Assembly: GCA_017858095.1 (NCBI GenBank)
Contig: JAFMCB010000005.1
Span: forward strand, 1-63,882
DNA: 63,882 bases
Reading direction: 5' to 3'
From: Methylophilaceae bacterium
GTDB lineage: Bacteria > Pseudomonadota > Gammaproteobacteria > Burkholderiales > Methylophilaceae
Below are positions 37,591 through 47,892 of the stretch, in pieces (the stretch's first letter is position 1; every line of letters starts with the position of its first letter). Under the pieces are notes generated by a model, which searched no databases, had not been told where the DNA came from, and was given only the letters and a program-made list of their open reading frames with translations. Made by a program: the position numbers and the translations under genes.

Positions 37591-38037
37591 TTAGCGAATT
37601 TTTATAATTAAAAGTAATCCCAATACACACTCAATCAGGTAACTAATACTTGCAACCCCATGCCAAGTGCTAAATCTATTAGCAAATACACTTTCCATGA
37701 CCTCTTTAGGTAAGGCATTTACTTTAAATGAATCTAATAAGGGCTGAATACCAAAATAATTTAGCAAGATCAAACATGAAATAAGAAAAATTAGCCAAAA
37801 AGTAGCGTGTCTTAAAAATTTAAATCCATTTAATTTAAAACTTGTCATTACAATAAACAATGCACTAGCCAAGCCAAAATAGTTCATAAACTGAAACATA
37901 TCACCTGCAAGGTTACCGGCGATATAAGAGCTTGGAATTTTATCAAACAAGATGGTGGTTACCATCAACATTGCCCATAGTCCACCAATCCACAAGGTTG
38001 CGATAATGATATTTAAATTTCTTAGGAAATTAGACAT
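37591..38037 (-). CDS. DUF4149 family membrane protein
   Basis: Protein of 148 residues with four predicted membrane helices (about 5-30, 45-66, 76-96 and 125-146) and the conserved WIGGLWAMLM and ATFWLIFLISC segments. Such proteins commonly lie next to greA and carAB in betaproteobacteria, but their function is unknown. Its ATG overlaps the end of greA by eight bases, so they are co-translated. Confidence 0.8.
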   Translation of the reverse strand: MSNFLRNLNIIIATLWIGGLWAMLMVTTILFDKIPSSYIAGNLAGDMFQFMNYFGLASALFIVMTSFKLNGFKFLRHATFWLIFLISCLILLNYFGIQPLLDSFKVNALPKEVMESVFANRFSTWHGVASISYLIECVLGLLLIIKIR

Positions 38038-38506
38038 AAGATACTTTTAATATTTCATAATTTTTTAAACCACCAGGGGTTTCAAATTCAACAATATCGC
38101 CCTCTTCTTTACCAATCAACGCTTTTGCGAGCGGTGAATTTATGGAAATCTTATTATCTTTAATACTGGACTCATCATCACCCACGATTTGATATTTAGA
38201 CTTCATTTCGTCATCAAGGTCCTCTAACTCAACAGTAGAACCAAATACACATCGACCGTCTGCATTGATTGATGCAGGATCAATTACCTCAGCCTGAGAG
38301 ATTTTTGCCTCTATTTCAGCAATGCGGCCTTCGATAAAAGCTTGTCTTTCCTTTGCTGATTCATACTCAGCATTTTCCGATAGATCACCTTGCGCACGAG
38401 CTTCTGCAATCGCCTCAATAATTTTTGGTCGGTCAATGCTTTTGAGTATTTGTAACTCTTTTTTTATTGCTTCAAGACCATTACGGGTCATGGGAATTTG
38501 AGCCAT
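38030..38506 (-). CDS. greA: Transcription elongation factor GreA
   Basis: Rescues backtracked RNA polymerase by stimulating transcript cleavage. The 158-residue protein has the N-terminal coiled coil with the acidic tip (ARAQGDLSENAEYESAKERQ) and the C-terminal FKBP-like domain (SPLAKALIGKEEGDIVEFETP). It begins 51 bases after the carB stop, in the conserved carA-carB-greA order. Confidence 0.97.
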   Translation of the reverse strand: MAQIPMTRNGLEAIKKELQILKSIDRPKIIEAIAEARAQGDLSENAEYESAKERQAFIEGRIAEIEAKISQAEVIDPASINADGRCVFGSTVELEDLDDEMKSKYQIVGDDESSIKDNKISINSPLAKALIGKEEGDIVEFETPGGLKNYEILKVSYV

Positions 38507-38557
38507 CAGGTTTCCAAAAAAATGATTAAATAAATAAGTTATCGAGCGAAGTTTATT

Positions 38558-41500
38558 TTAAGCCTTTGAATTATGCAAGCTTTGCAACGGCATAACATGA
38601 AATTCATCCGCATAAGCCATGCCAATACATGCTGCACGCGCTCCAGCAAGCGTTGTGTAATAAGTTACTTTGTTTTGTAAGGCATTGCGTCTAATTTCAT
38701 AAGAATCAGCAATTGCTTTTTTGTCCTCTGTGATATTAACGATAAAATCAATTTCATCATTTTTTATCATATCAACAACATGCGGACGACCCTCGGCAAC
38801 TTTATTTACCGACTCAACAGGCAAGCCATATTCTATTATTGCTCTTGCTGTTCCCTTAGTTGCGACGAGCTCAAAACCTAATGCTACTAAAGATTTTGCA
38901 ATATCAATACATCCATAATGATCTTCATGACGAACACTCAAAAAGGCTTTTCCGCTCTTCGGTAAATTCATGGATGCGGCTAATTGTGACTTAACAAAAG
39001 CTTCAGCAAACGTAGGTCCAACACCCATTACCTCTCCTGTTGATTTCATTTCTGGACCTAATATCGTATCAACGCCAGGAAATTTTATAAATGGAAACAC
39101 GGCCTCTTTTACAGAATAAAAACTTGGTTTGATTTCTTTTGTAAATTTTTGGCTCTTGAGTGAAATTCCAGCCATACAATTTGCAGCAATTTTTGCTAGC
39201 GGTCTTCCAATAGCTTTAGAAACAAAGGGAACCGTTCTTGAAGCTCTTGGGTTAACTTCCAAAACATAAATAGTTTTATTTTGAATTGCAAATTGTATAT
39301 TCATTAATCCAACAACATTGAGTGCTTTCGCTAATTTTTTTGTCTGTTCAATGATGCGTTCTTGTATCTCAGTATCCAGGCTGTAGGGTGGCAGGGAACA
39401 GGCAGAGTCGCCAGAATGTACCCCAGCTTGTTCAATGTGCTCCATGATTCCACCAATGACAATATCCTTTCCGTCAGATAATGCATCAACATCAACCTCA
39501 ATTGCATCATTTAAAAAACGATCCAGAAGAACAGGTGAGTCATGGGAAACTTTGACGGCTTCGCGCATATATCTTTCCAAATCAGATTGTTCATGAACAA
39601 TTTCCATTGCTCTTCCACCCAACACATAACTCGGTCTCACAACCAAAGGATAGCCAATTTCCTCAGCCAATTTCAATGCCTGCTCTGCTGTTTTAGCAGT
39701 TCGATTGGGCGGTTGCTTTAATTTAAGTTTATGTAAAATAGCCTGAAATCGCTCACGGTCTTCAGCAGCATCAATATCATCTGGCAATGTTCCAATAATG
39801 GGTACCCCCTCTGCAAACAAAGCTTTTGCAAGTTTTAAAGGTGTTTGTCCCCCGTATTGAACTATTACGCCGAATGGGGACTCTTTTCTAACAATCTCTA
39901 GCACATCCTCGAGTGTTACGGGTTCAAAATATAAGCGATTTGAAATATCATAATCGGTTGATACTGTTTCAGGGTTGCAGTTGATCATAATCGTTTCAAA
40001 ACCGTTTTCCCTCAGCGCTAACGAGGCATGCACACAACAATAATCAAATTCAATCCCTTGACCAATTCGATTGGGGCCACCACCAATAATAATAATTTTT
40101 TTATTATCCGTTGGCTCCGCCTCACAATAGGTTTCATAGGTTGAATACAAATAAGCAGTGTTTGTTGTAAATTCAGCAGCACATGTATCCACACGCTTAT
40201 AAACTGGGTGTATATTTTTGGAAAATCTGTATTGTCTTACTTTGGATTCGGGAATATTAACTAAGGTAGCAATACGTGAATCAGAAAAACCTAACCTTTT
40301 GATTTCTAACCATTCCTCTGCGGTCAATTTAGCACAATTCTTTTTTTTGATTTCATCTTCCGCATCAACAATATTTTTAATTTGTCGTAAAAACCAAAGA
40401 TCGATTTTCGAATTCTGAAAGATTGTTTCTAGATCTATCCCAATTCTCATTGCATCAGCAACATACCAAATTCTATTTGGACCTGGCTGTCTCAATTCTC
40501 TAATAATTTCATCTTTATCCTCGGATAATGGAACCAAGCCATCAACCCCAATTTCTAATCCTCTTAATGCTTTTTGAAATGACTCCTGAAAAGTTCGACC
40601 AATCGCCATTACCTCACCCACAGATTTCATTTGCGTCGTCAATCGTGAATCAGCTTTTGGAAATTTTTCAAAAGCAAATCGGGGGATTTTTGTAACAACA
40701 TAATCAATAGTTGGTTCAAATGATGCAGGGGTAAGTCCTCCTGTGATGTCATTTTTTAATTCATCTAATGTATAACCAACGGCTAGTTTTGCAGCTATTT
40801 TAGCAATGGGAAAACCTGTAGCTTTTGAAGCCAATGCTGAAGATCTCGAAACACGTGGATTCATTTCAATCACAACCATTCTTCCATCATCGGGGTTAAT
40901 TGCAAATTGAACATTTGATCCCCCTGTGTCCACACCTATTTCCCTCAGAACATTTATCGAGGCGGATCGCATGATTTGGTATTCTTTATCCGTTAACGTT
41001 TGTGATGGTGCCACTGTTATAGAATCACCTGTATGAACACCCATCGGGTCGAGATTTTCAATCGAACAAATGATAATGCAATTATCATTGGAGTCACGCA
41101 CCACCTCCATTTCATACTCTTTCCATCCCAATAGTGACTCTTCAATTAAAAGCTCATTGGTTGGTGAAGCGTCAAGTCCTCGTTCACATATTTCCATAAA
41201 CTCATCTTTGTTATAGGCAATACCACCACCACTACCGCCCATTGTAAATGAGGGTCGAATAATGACGGGAAAGCCAATGCTCGCTTGCACTTGCAACGCC
41301 TCTTCCATACTATGAGCAACTGCAGAGCGCGCTGAAGCGAGGCCTATTTTTGTCATTGCTTCTTTAAATTGCTGCCTATCTTCCGCTTTATCAATTGCCT
41401 CTTTTGAAGCACCAATTAACTCAACATTAAATTTCTTCAATATTCCTTCGCGATCTAAATCAAGCGCACAATTTAATGCTGTTTGTCCACCCATCGTTGG

Positions 41501-41761
41501 CAACAATGCATCCGGTTTTTCTTTCTCAATAATCTTACTGACGATTTGCCATTGAATTGGCTCAATATAAGTTGCATCAGCCATATTTGGATCGGTCATA
41601 ATTGTTGCTGGATTTGAATTGACTAAAATGACACGGTAACCTTCTTCTTTTAAAGCTTTGCACGCTTGTGCGCCAGAATAATCAAACTCACAGGCTTGGC
41701 CAATAACAATTGGTCCAGCACCAATAATCATAATTGACTTTATGTCTGTCCTTTTTGTCAT
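38558..41761 (-). CDS. carB: Carbamoyl-phosphate synthase large subunit
   Basis: Makes carbamoyl phosphate from bicarbonate, ATP and ammonia channelled from CarA, for pyrimidines and arginine. The 1067-residue protein has the two homologous ATP-grasp halves ([20 protein letters not shown] at the start and [20 protein letters not shown] near residue 558) and the C-terminal MGS-like allosteric domain (from about 935). It overlaps carA by four bases. Full length, no anomalies seen. Confidence 0.98.
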   Translation of the reverse strand: MTKRTDIKSIMIIGAGPIVIGQACEFDYSGAQACKALKEEGYRVILVNSNPATIMTDPNMADATYIEPIQWQIVSKIIEKEKPDALLPTMGGQTALNCALDLDREGILKKFNVELIGASKEAIDKAEDRQQFKEAMTKIGLASARSAVAHSMEEALQVQASIGFPVIIRPSFTMGGSGGGIAYNKDEFMEICERGLDASPTNELLIEESLLGWKEYEMEVVRDSNDNCIIICSIENLDPMGVHTGDSITVAPSQTLTDKEYQIMRSASINVLREIGVDTGGSNVQFAINPDDGRMVVIEMNPRVSRSSALASKATGFPIAKIAAKLAVGYTLDELKNDITGGLTPASFEPTIDYVVTKIPRFAFEKFPKADSRLTTQMKSVGEVMAIGRTFQESFQKALRGLEIGVDGLVPLSEDKDEIIRELRQPGPNRIWYVADAMRIGIDLETIFQNSKIDLWFLRQIKNIVDAEDEIKKKNCAKLTAEEWLEIKRLGFSDSRIATLVNIPESKVRQYRFSKNIHPVYKRVDTCAAEFTTNTAYLYSTYETYCEAEPTDNKKIIIIGGGPNRIGQGIEFDYCCVHASLALRENGFETIMINCNPETVSTDYDISNRLYFEPVTLEDVLEIVRKESPFGVIVQYGGQTPLKLAKALFAEGVPIIGTLPDDIDAAEDRERFQAILHKLKLKQPPNRTAKTAEQALKLAEEIGYPLVVRPSYVLGGRAMEIVHEQSDLERYMREAVKVSHDSPVLLDRFLNDAIEVDVDALSDGKDIVIGGIMEHIEQAGVHSGDSACSLPPYSLDTEIQERIIEQTKKLAKALNVVGLMNIQFAIQNKTIYVLEVNPRASRTVPFVSKAIGRPLAKIAANCMAGISLKSQKFTKEIKPSFYSVKEAVFPFIKFPGVDTILGPEMKSTGEVMGVGPTFAEAFVKSQLAASMNLPKSGKAFLSVRHEDHYGCIDIAKSLVALGFELVATKGTARAIIEYGLPVESVNKVAEGRPHVVDMIKNDEIDFIVNITEDKKAIADSYEIRRNALQNKVTYYTTLAGARAACIGMAYADEFHVMPLQSLHNSKA

Positions 41762-42891
41762 GCGTTACCTTTTTTTTCTGTCATGAAATTCAAAAATTTA
41801 TCAAAAAGATAACTCATCTCTTGTGGGCCTGGGCTTGCTTCGGGATGACCTTGAAAACTAAAAGCAGGTTTATCTAATATCTGTATGCCTTGAATTGTTC
41901 CATCAAATAATGATCGGTGAGTTACTTGAATATTTTTAGGCAATTTTTCATCGACTGTAAAGCCATGATTCTGACTGGTAATAAAAACTTTTTTGTTTGT
42001 TAAATCTTGCACAGGATGATTTGCCCCATGATGTCCAAATTTCATTTTTTTGGTTTTACCCCCAGCCGCTATTGCTAGTAATTGATGGCCCAAGCAAATA
42101 CCAAATAAAGGTAAATCAAGATCAAGAAGGCCTTGAATATTTTTAATGGCATAATCGCAAGGTTCAGGGTCACCGGGTCCATTTGATAAAAATATACCAT
42201 CAGCTTGTAATTTAATAACCTCTTTGTAATCAGTGTCTGCAGGTACTACCGTTAACTTACAGCCTCGTGACACTAACATTCTTAAAATATTTTTTTTAAT
42301 ACCAAAATCATACGCAACAACATGAAAAGAGGATTTTTTAGCTTTTTCAAAACCGTTACCCAAAGCCCATTCACCCTCATCGAAAAAATAATTTTTTTTC
42401 GTTGAGACTACTTTAGCCAAATCCATTCCCGCTAAGCCTGGAAAAATTTTTGCTGCTTGATGTGCATCCTTTTTATTTTCAATTGTGGAAATACAGCCGG
42501 ATTGTGCGCCATTTTGACGAATATGTTTAGTTAGCTGACGGGTGTCAATGTCAGAAATTGCTACGATGTTATGCTTGATCAAATAACTAGATAAATCCAT
42601 CTCGCTTCTAAAATTAGAGCTGACTAACGATAAGTCTCGAATGATTAATCCGGTTGCATAAACATTATTAGATTCAATATCCTCAGAATTTATACCGGTG
42701 TTACCGATATGGGGGTAGGTTAAACAAACGATTTGTTGTGAATAAGATGGGTCTGTTAAGATTTCTTGATAGCCTGTCATCGAGGTATTAAAAACTACCT
42801 CTCCAATTGCCTTACCTTCTGCTCCAATTGACTTTCCTCGAAACTCTGTTCCGTCTGCAAGCACTAACATGGCCGGCTTTTGATGCGACAA
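41758..42891 (-). CDS. carA: Carbamoyl-phosphate synthase small subunit (glutaminase)
   Basis: Hydrolyses glutamine to feed ammonia to CarB. The 377-residue protein has the small-subunit domain ([15 protein letters not shown]) and a class I amidotransferase domain with nucleophile Cys in [10 protein letters not shown] and the His/Glu pair in [10 protein letters not shown] chose the TTG at 42891: AGGAG lies six bases ahead. An ATG only two bases after that AGGAG is out of frame, and an internal ATG at 42870 would trim the conserved start. Confidence 0.96.
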   Translation of the reverse strand: MSHQKPAMLVLADGTEFRGKSIGAEGKAIGEVVFNTSMTGYQEILTDPSYSQQIVCLTYPHIGNTGINSEDIESNNVYATGLIIRDLSLVSSNFRSEMDLSSYLIKHNIVAISDIDTRQLTKHIRQNGAQSGCISTIENKKDAHQAAKIFPGLAGMDLAKVVSTKKNYFFDEGEWALGNGFEKAKKSSFHVVAYDFGIKKNILRMLVSRGCKLTVVPADTDYKEVIKLQADGIFLSNGPGDPEPCDYAIKNIQGLLDLDLPLFGICLGHQLLAIAAGGKTKKMKFGHHGANHPVQDLTNKKVFITSQNHGFTVDEKLPKNIQVTHRSLFDGTIQGIQILDKPAFSFQGHPEASPGPQEMSYLFDKFLNFMTEKKGNA

Positions 42892-42917
42892 ACATAACTC
42901 CTGAGATAGTTAAAGCT

Positions 42918-42951
42918 AGATAAAACAAACGGGTGGATAAATCCCCCCGTT
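42918..42951 (-). terminator. Hairpin with T-rich tail in the carAB leader
   Basis: Minus strand stem AACGGG...CCCGTT with inner GGA/TCC pairs (42928-42951) followed by TTTTGTTTTA. It lies at the very start of the carAB transcript and also after dapB; it could end dapB transcription or attenuate carAB. Confidence 0.5.
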
Positions 42952-42958
42952 GCGTGAA

Positions 42959-42987
42959 ATTATAAATCATTGCCGCCTTATGAGCAA
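42959..42987 (-). promoter_or_regulatory. carAB promoter within an inverted repeat
   Basis: Minus strand TTGCTC (42982-42987), 17-base spacer, perfect TATAAT (42959-42964). The promoter sits inside a 12-base perfect inverted repeat, GAAATTATAAAT (42956-42967) and ATTTATAATTTC (42987-42998), which looks like an operator. Confidence 0.65.
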
Positions 42988-43003
42988 TTTATAATTTCGT
43001 TAT

Positions 43004-43810
43004 TTACTTTATTTTTAACACATCTGCCATGTCAAAAAGACCTTGATCATGATTTGATAAAAATTTAGCTGCCCTTAATGCCCCCTTGGCAAAAGTTGCT
43101 CGGCTACTTGCCCTATGAGTCAATTCGATACGCTCACCGTCACCTGCAAAAAGAACTGTATGATCACCCACTATGTCACCACCACGGATAGTTGAAAACC
43201 CAATGTCTGAAATATTTCTTACTGGCATAGTTCCTTCTCGATGATAAATAGCATTCTTTTTCAGATTACGCTTTGCTCCATCGGCAGCTGCCTCACCAAG
43301 TCGTAATGCTGTTCCCGAGGGAGCGTCAACTTTATGCCGATGATGCGCTTCAATAATTTCTATATCAAAATCTTTCTCTAAAATAGCTGCCGCTTGTTGA
43401 ACTAAAGATACCAGGAGGTTGACCCCCACACTCATGTTCGGGGCAAAGCAAATAGCAGTTTTTTCTGCAGCTTTTTTTATCATTGACGTTTGTCTCTCAT
43501 CAAAACCCGTTGTCCCTAAAACATATTTAATATTATGTAAAACGCAATGTTTTAAATAATTTACACTGGCCTGCGGGCGCGTAAAATCAATTAATATATC
43601 TGCATCTTTGATTACATCAAGCTCTGCAGATATTGGTATATTCGTTTTTAAACCTAATTTTTCTCCTGCATCTTCTCCAATTCTTCCACAGTCTGGATGA
43701 TCAATTGCGCCGACGAGTTGTAAATTAGGGTCCTTAAAAATCTCATCAATTAACGTCTGCCCCATTTTTCCTGAAGCGCCTACGATAATTACATTTAATG
43801 TCTTATTCAT
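43004..43810 (-). CDS. dapB: 4-hydroxy-tetrahydrodipicolinate reductase DapB
   Basis: NAD(P)H-dependent step of lysine and diaminopimelate synthesis. The 268-residue protein has the nucleotide motif VGASGKMGQ near residues 10-18 and the catalytic signature EAHHRHKVDAPSGTA. It starts two bases after the bamE stop and has no strong ribosome-binding site, suggesting coupling to bamE. The bamE-dapB order next to fur is usual in betaproteobacteria. Confidence 0.97.
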   Translation of the reverse strand: MNKTLNVIIVGASGKMGQTLIDEIFKDPNLQLVGAIDHPDCGRIGEDAGEKLGLKTNIPISAELDVIKDADILIDFTRPQASVNYLKHCVLHNIKYVLGTTGFDERQTSMIKKAAEKTAICFAPNMSVGVNLLVSLVQQAAAILEKDFDIEIIEAHHRHKVDAPSGTALRLGEAAADGAKRNLKKNAIYHREGTMPVRNISDIGFSTIRGGDIVGDHTVLFAGDGERIELTHRASSRATFAKGALRAAKFLSNHDQGLFDMADVLKIK

Positions 43811-43812
43811 AA

Positions 43813-44763
43813 CTAAAAACCAATTTTCTCTAAAAGTTGATCGAAATAATCTTCATTGTCATCATTTTGATTTTCATCCATTATATCGTTTTTATTGCCT
43901 TCGTCAGAGACTGAATTTGGACGATCTTGTATTGGTGATTCCATTAATTCTATGTCATCCTGCAGCAGGTCTTGTTTTATATTTTCATTTAATGATTCTT
44001 GCGAATTGATTTCTAAAATTTCATCAACATAATCATCTGCTTCACTTTCTTTAAGCTCATCAGATGGTGGATTTTTTGAATCAACATTGTCAATTACACC
44101 ATCAGGAATTTCATATACTTGGCTATCATTTTTTTCAATAAATTCAGGCTCATCCTCTTCCCAAAACTTAAGGTTATCTAACCAGCCCCTTTCTGTCTCG
44201 GGGGCATCCTTTTTAACATCACCAGTATTTTGTTTTTGTGGAGGCTGTTTTCTTTCTAAATTGGGTTCAATGTCAACTTGTTTTTCTTTTTCTGGGCTTG
44301 GTATTGATTGATTATCAATTAACTCTTTATCATCCTTCTCCCAAAACTTCATATTATCGATCCAACTCTCCTCTTCGGTTTTATCAGTATTGTCAATTTC
44401 TATAACTTTTGGTGCAGCTTGAATTGTCTCGTTATTTCCTTGGCTTGGAATGACCTCACCGGTAATACTTTTTAAAAGATCTTTTTCAAAATTTAAGATG
44501 ATGTGACGTCTCTCAACTTTTTTGCCATTCTGAATCAAAACAAAAATATAGTCCCAACGATCTTTATGAAAACTGTCTTGAATCAATGGAGTTCCCAGTA
44601 CAAATTTAACTTGGGCTTTTGTCATTTTGGGTTTTAATTGCAATAACATCTGCGTATCAATCTCATTGCCTTGTTGGATATCATGCTTATAAATTAAGGA
44701 TGACTCTTGAATGGGTGCGCAGGCCGTAAGCAAGAAAAAAATGAAAAATATTGAGAAACGCAT
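43813..44763 (-). CDS. bamE: Outer membrane assembly lipoprotein BamE with long acidic extension
   Basis: Accessory lipoprotein of the BAM complex. I chose the ATG at 44763 (MRFSIFFIFF): it gives a lipoprotein signal peptide with lipobox LLTAC (acylated Cys15). The BamE/SmpA domain follows (about 35-105: KPKMTKAQVKFVLGTPLI, DRWDYIF). The protein is 316 residues, far longer than the usual ~110-180: the remaining about 200 residues are acidic and disordered-looking, with two related modules, SWIDNMKFWEKDDKELI and GWLDNLKFWEEDEPEFI, and a terminal DYFDQLLEKIGF. The function of the extension is unknown. Confidence 0.88.
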   Translation of the reverse strand: MRFSIFFIFFLLTACAPIQESSLIYKHDIQQGNEIDTQMLLQLKPKMTKAQVKFVLGTPLIQDSFHKDRWDYIFVLIQNGKKVERRHIILNFEKDLLKSITGEVIPSQGNNETIQAAPKVIEIDNTDKTEEESWIDNMKFWEKDDKELIDNQSIPSPEKEKQVDIEPNLERKQPPQKQNTGDVKKDAPETERGWLDNLKFWEEDEPEFIEKNDSQVYEIPDGVIDNVDSKNPPSDELKESEADDYVDEILEINSQESLNENIKQDLLQDDIELMESPIQDRPNSVSDEGNKNDIMDENQNDDNEDYFDQLLEKIGF

Positions 44764-44835
44764 GAAATTCGCTTTATTTGAAAACAACGTTAATATACCA
44801 TGTGTATAAATCAGTGATAAAGGGAATTGCATGCC

Positions 44836-45264
44836 ATGGAAGAACATGTTGATTTAAAAAAAACTGGGCTAAAAGCTACACTTCCAAGAATAAAAGTACT
44901 TAATATTTTTGAGAGTAATCGTGAAGAACATCTCTCTGCTGAAGATATTTATAAAATTATGCTAAATTCAGGCGAGGAAGTCGGTTTAGCAACCATTTAC
45001 CGTGTCCTAACCCAATTTGAGCAAGCAGGACTTCTTATTCGGCATCATTTTGAAAGCGGTAAAGCCGTCTACGAATTAAATGAACAATCGCACCATGATC
45101 ACATCGTTTGCTTACAATGTGGGCATGTGGAAGAATTTTGCGATGATGAAATTGAAAAAAGACAAAAGATGGTCGCGCAAGACAAAGGCTTTCAAATTAT
45201 CGAACACTCACTTTACATATATGCTGATTGCAAGCAAAAACCTTGCCCGAGGAGAAAAGATTAG
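44836..45264 (+). CDS. fur: Ferric uptake regulator Fur
   Basis: Iron-responsive repressor of 142 residues: winged-helix domain (GLKATLPRIKVLNIFE, EEVGLATIYRVLTQFEQAGL) and metal-binding dimer domain with HHDHIVCLQCGHVEEF and the C-terminal pair in ADCKQKPC. The ATG at 44836 has AAGGGA ahead; a TTG at 44827 in frame is too close to it. fur diverges from bamE, the usual arrangement, and its stop codon interlocks with that of recN. Confidence 0.96.
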   Translation: MEEHVDLKKTGLKATLPRIKVLNIFESNREEHLSAEDIYKIMLNSGEEVGLATIYRVLTQFEQAGLLIRHHFESGKAVYELNEQSHHDHIVCLQCGHVEEFCDDEIEKRQKMVAQDKGFQIIEHSLYIYADCKQKPCPRRKD

Positions 45265-46916
45265 CCTAATAGCTCCTTGGCGTGTGCCCTAGTTTTTTCC
45301 GATATTGCAAGCCCACCTAACATTCTAGCCACTTCTTCCAGTCGAGAATCTTCATTTAACAAAACAATTTGGCTGAGTGTCTCATCATTTTTTGTTATCT
45401 TTGATACTTTAAAGTGATTAGTTGATTGTGCTGCTACTTGGGGTAAATGGGTAATAACAAACACTTGTTTGTTTTGCACATGACCCAACGACTTTAATAA
45501 CAAACCTATCGTTTCAGCAACCCCGCCACCAATGCCTACATCAACCTCATCAAAAATCATTACGGGAACATCAGAGTCATTAATTGAAGAAACTCGAATA
45601 GCCAAACTTATTCTTGATAATTCACCGCCAGAAGCAACTTTACTAATAGGCCTTAAATCTGCACCTTTGTATGTTGCGATTAAGAATTCAACTTTTTCAT
45701 TACCGTAACTGGATGATTCTGAGGGGTTCAATTTCACTTCAAACTTAGCCCCTTCAAATGAGAGGCTATTAAGTCGAGCTGAAATTTGTTGACTTAATTT
45801 CATTGCAGCTTCATTTCTTTTTTCGGATAAAACTTTTGCAGCGGCATCAAACTTTGATTTTGCATCATTTAACGAGGACTCTAAAGTTGACTCATTAGTT
45901 AAACTTCTTAAAAAAATAATTCTTTTTTGCCAAGTTTCATGTTGCTCCTCCAGCTGATCTGCACTGACATGATATTTTCTTAAGAAATCAAAGGTGTTTT
46001 TTATCTTATTTTCAATTAAATTTTTATCATTATCATTGATGTCAATTATATGTAAATGATGTCCCAAATCTTTTTCAAGCTCGATCAAATCAATGCTAAT
46101 GGAGTCAATTAAATTAAGTTTTTCTTGCATTTTTTCATCAAGTTTTGACAAAAAAGAAAGTGAGTTCTTTAATAGATTTAATTGATGACGCAATGAGAGT
46201 CCATCATCATTGTCTATGATATTTATGGCTTCTTTAATTCCCTGTACCAACTCTGTGCTGTTAGAAATCATCTTATGCTGCGCTTGAATCTTTTGCCAAT
46301 CCTCTATAGAAAAATCAAGCGCTTGATATTCTTGATCCTTCTGCTCAAGCTCTTCAAGTTCTGATAAATAGCTGGCTTGATTTTTTAAGAATTTTTCATG
46401 CTCTAAAAAAAGTTGTCGCCAAGTATGAAATTTCTCTTCGACCTCTTTAGCAAATAATTGCGCATGAGCAAAATTATCTAAAATATCCCTTTGTGCATTT
46501 GACTTAAGTAATGAGTAGTGAAAATTTTGGCTATAAATATCAACTAACAATTCACCAAGTAATTTTAAATCGGAAAGAATACTAGGAATGCCATTAATGA
46601 ATGCTTTAGATTTTCCATCCGCGTGAATCACTCTTCGTAAAATCAATAGATCATCATGAAATAATTCTTTCTCTTGCAGCCAATTTTTAACCGCATCATT
46701 TTTTTCAATGTTAAAAGTGGCCACAATATCTGCTTTATCTTTATTTTTTCTCACCAGTGCAGGGTCACTTCTTTGGCCTAAACAAAGCGATAAAGCATCT
46801 ATTAAAATTGATTTTCCGGCACCTGTTTCTCCGGTTAATACTGAAAATCCTGGAGATAGATTAACTTCTAATTCATCAACAATAATAAAGTCTTTTATTG
46901 TTAAATTTTCAAGCAT
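45261..46916 (-). CDS. recN: DNA repair protein RecN
   Basis: SMC-like ATPase for double-strand break repair, 551 residues. Walker A GETGAGKS near residues 29-36, a long central coiled coil (about 150-380), signature VASGGELSRISLA and Walker B VMIFDEVDVGIGG are all present. It starts ten bases after nadK and is tail-to-tail with fur. No LexA-type box can fit in the short gap upstream. Confidence 0.97.
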   Translation of the reverse strand: MLENLTIKDFIIVDELEVNLSPGFSVLTGETGAGKSILIDALSLCLGQRSDPALVRKNKDKADIVATFNIEKNDAVKNWLQEKELFHDDLLILRRVIHADGKSKAFINGIPSILSDLKLLGELLVDIYSQNFHYSLLKSNAQRDILDNFAHAQLFAKEVEEKFHTWRQLFLEHEKFLKNQASYLSELEELEQKDQEYQALDFSIEDWQKIQAQHKMISNSTELVQGIKEAINIIDNDDGLSLRHQLNLLKNSLSFLSKLDEKMQEKLNLIDSISIDLIELEKDLGHHLHIIDINDNDKNLIENKIKNTFDFLRKYHVSADQLEEQHETWQKRIIFLRSLTNESTLESSLNDAKSKFDAAAKVLSEKRNEAAMKLSQQISARLNSLSFEGAKFEVKLNPSESSSYGNEKVEFLIATYKGADLRPISKVASGGELSRISLAIRVSSINDSDVPVMIFDEVDVGIGGGVAETIGLLLKSLGHVQNKQVFVITHLPQVAAQSTNHFKVSKITKNDETLSQIVLLNEDSRLEEVARMLGGLAISEKTRAHAKELLG

Positions 46917-46926
46917 ACGACTCTTA

Positions 46927-47793
46927 TTATCCCCAATTTAATTTATTTCTAAGCATCTCAAAATAACAATAATCTTTCGGATGAAGAATGGAAATGGATT
47001 GATTTGATTTTTTAACTTTTATAATATCCCTCAAATCCAATGGAAACTTAATTTGCCCATCAATATTTACATAGGCTTCATCAAGATGAATTATTTTAAT
47101 TTCAATCAAGCTTTCACCATCAACAGCGATTGGCCGATTACTTAATGTATGCGGGTTTATAGGGACAATTGACATGGCATTAAGTTTCGGATGCAAAATA
47201 GGTCCTCCAGCGGACAATGCGTAAGCCGTTGCTCCTGTTGGTGTGCTAACAATAACTCCGTCAGAGCGTTGACGATGAACAAAAGCATTGTTGATATAAA
47301 TCTCCAATTCAATTAAACGGATGCCACTCTTGACGACCACATCATTCAAGGCAAATGAATCATAAATATTTTTATCATCACGAATAATTGAAGTTTGCAG
47401 TAGCATGCGCTGGTCTTCAACAAAATCTCCTTGCAAAATTAAATCAACATGACTGATCATGCTGTCAATATTTAAGTCTGCCAAAAATCCAAAACGTCCT
47501 TGATTTATGCCGACCAAAGGAATGCCGCTATCAAAAATCATTCGAGCTACGCCTAACATGGTTCCGTCGCCACCCACAACAATTGCCAAATCGACATTCT
47601 TACTTATTTCTTTTAAAGTCATTGAAGGTAAGTTGTCAAATTTGAATTGTTGTTGCGTTTTACTTTCCAGAACAATGTCGAAATTCTTTTTTTGCAGATG
47701 ACTAATAAGAATATTTAATTGTTCACGAAGATTAATTGATTCTTCAATAGAGGGGTACTTGCCAATAACGGCAATTTTTTTAAAAGATTTCAT
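46927..47793 (-). CDS. nadK: NAD kinase
   Basis: Phosphorylates NAD to NADP. The 288-residue protein has the GGDGTML motif near residues 74-80 (catalytic Asp), the NE/ND segment (FALNDVVV), the SDGVIVSTPTGATAYALSAGGPI loop and the C-terminal INPHTLSNRPI. It is divergent from hrcA, a frequent partner (hrcA-nadK-recN), and followed by recN. Confidence 0.96.
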   Translation of the reverse strand: MKSFKKIAVIGKYPSIEESINLREQLNILISHLQKKNFDIVLESKTQQQFKFDNLPSMTLKEISKNVDLAIVVGGDGTMLGVARMIFDSGIPLVGINQGRFGFLADLNIDSMISHVDLILQGDFVEDQRMLLQTSIIRDDKNIYDSFALNDVVVKSGIRLIELEIYINNAFVHRQRSDGVIVSTPTGATAYALSAGGPILHPKLNAMSIVPINPHTLSNRPIAVDGESLIEIKIIHLDEAYVNIDGQIKFPLDLRDIIKVKKSNQSISILHPKDYCYFEMLRNKLNWG

Positions 47794-47892
47794 TTATGTT
47801 GATAAATCTAGCTATATTAGCCTTGAGTCAGTAAAATAAGTTTAAGATCACATTTTAATGCAAACAATCACAAATAAACTAATTTATTGCTC

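Noticed and set aside
42882-42890. ATG just before the carA TTG as the true carA start
   Set aside because: It is out of frame with carA and only two bases from AGGAG, too close for initiation; the TTG is in frame at six bases.
44764-44847. Upstream extension of BamE (28 residues more)
   Set aside because: It would bury the lipoprotein signal peptide and overlap the fur start; the ATG at 44763 gives a clean lipobox.
46917-46926. LexA (SOS) box controlling recN
   Set aside because: Only ten bases separate nadK and recN, and no CTGT-N8-ACAG pattern was noticed there.
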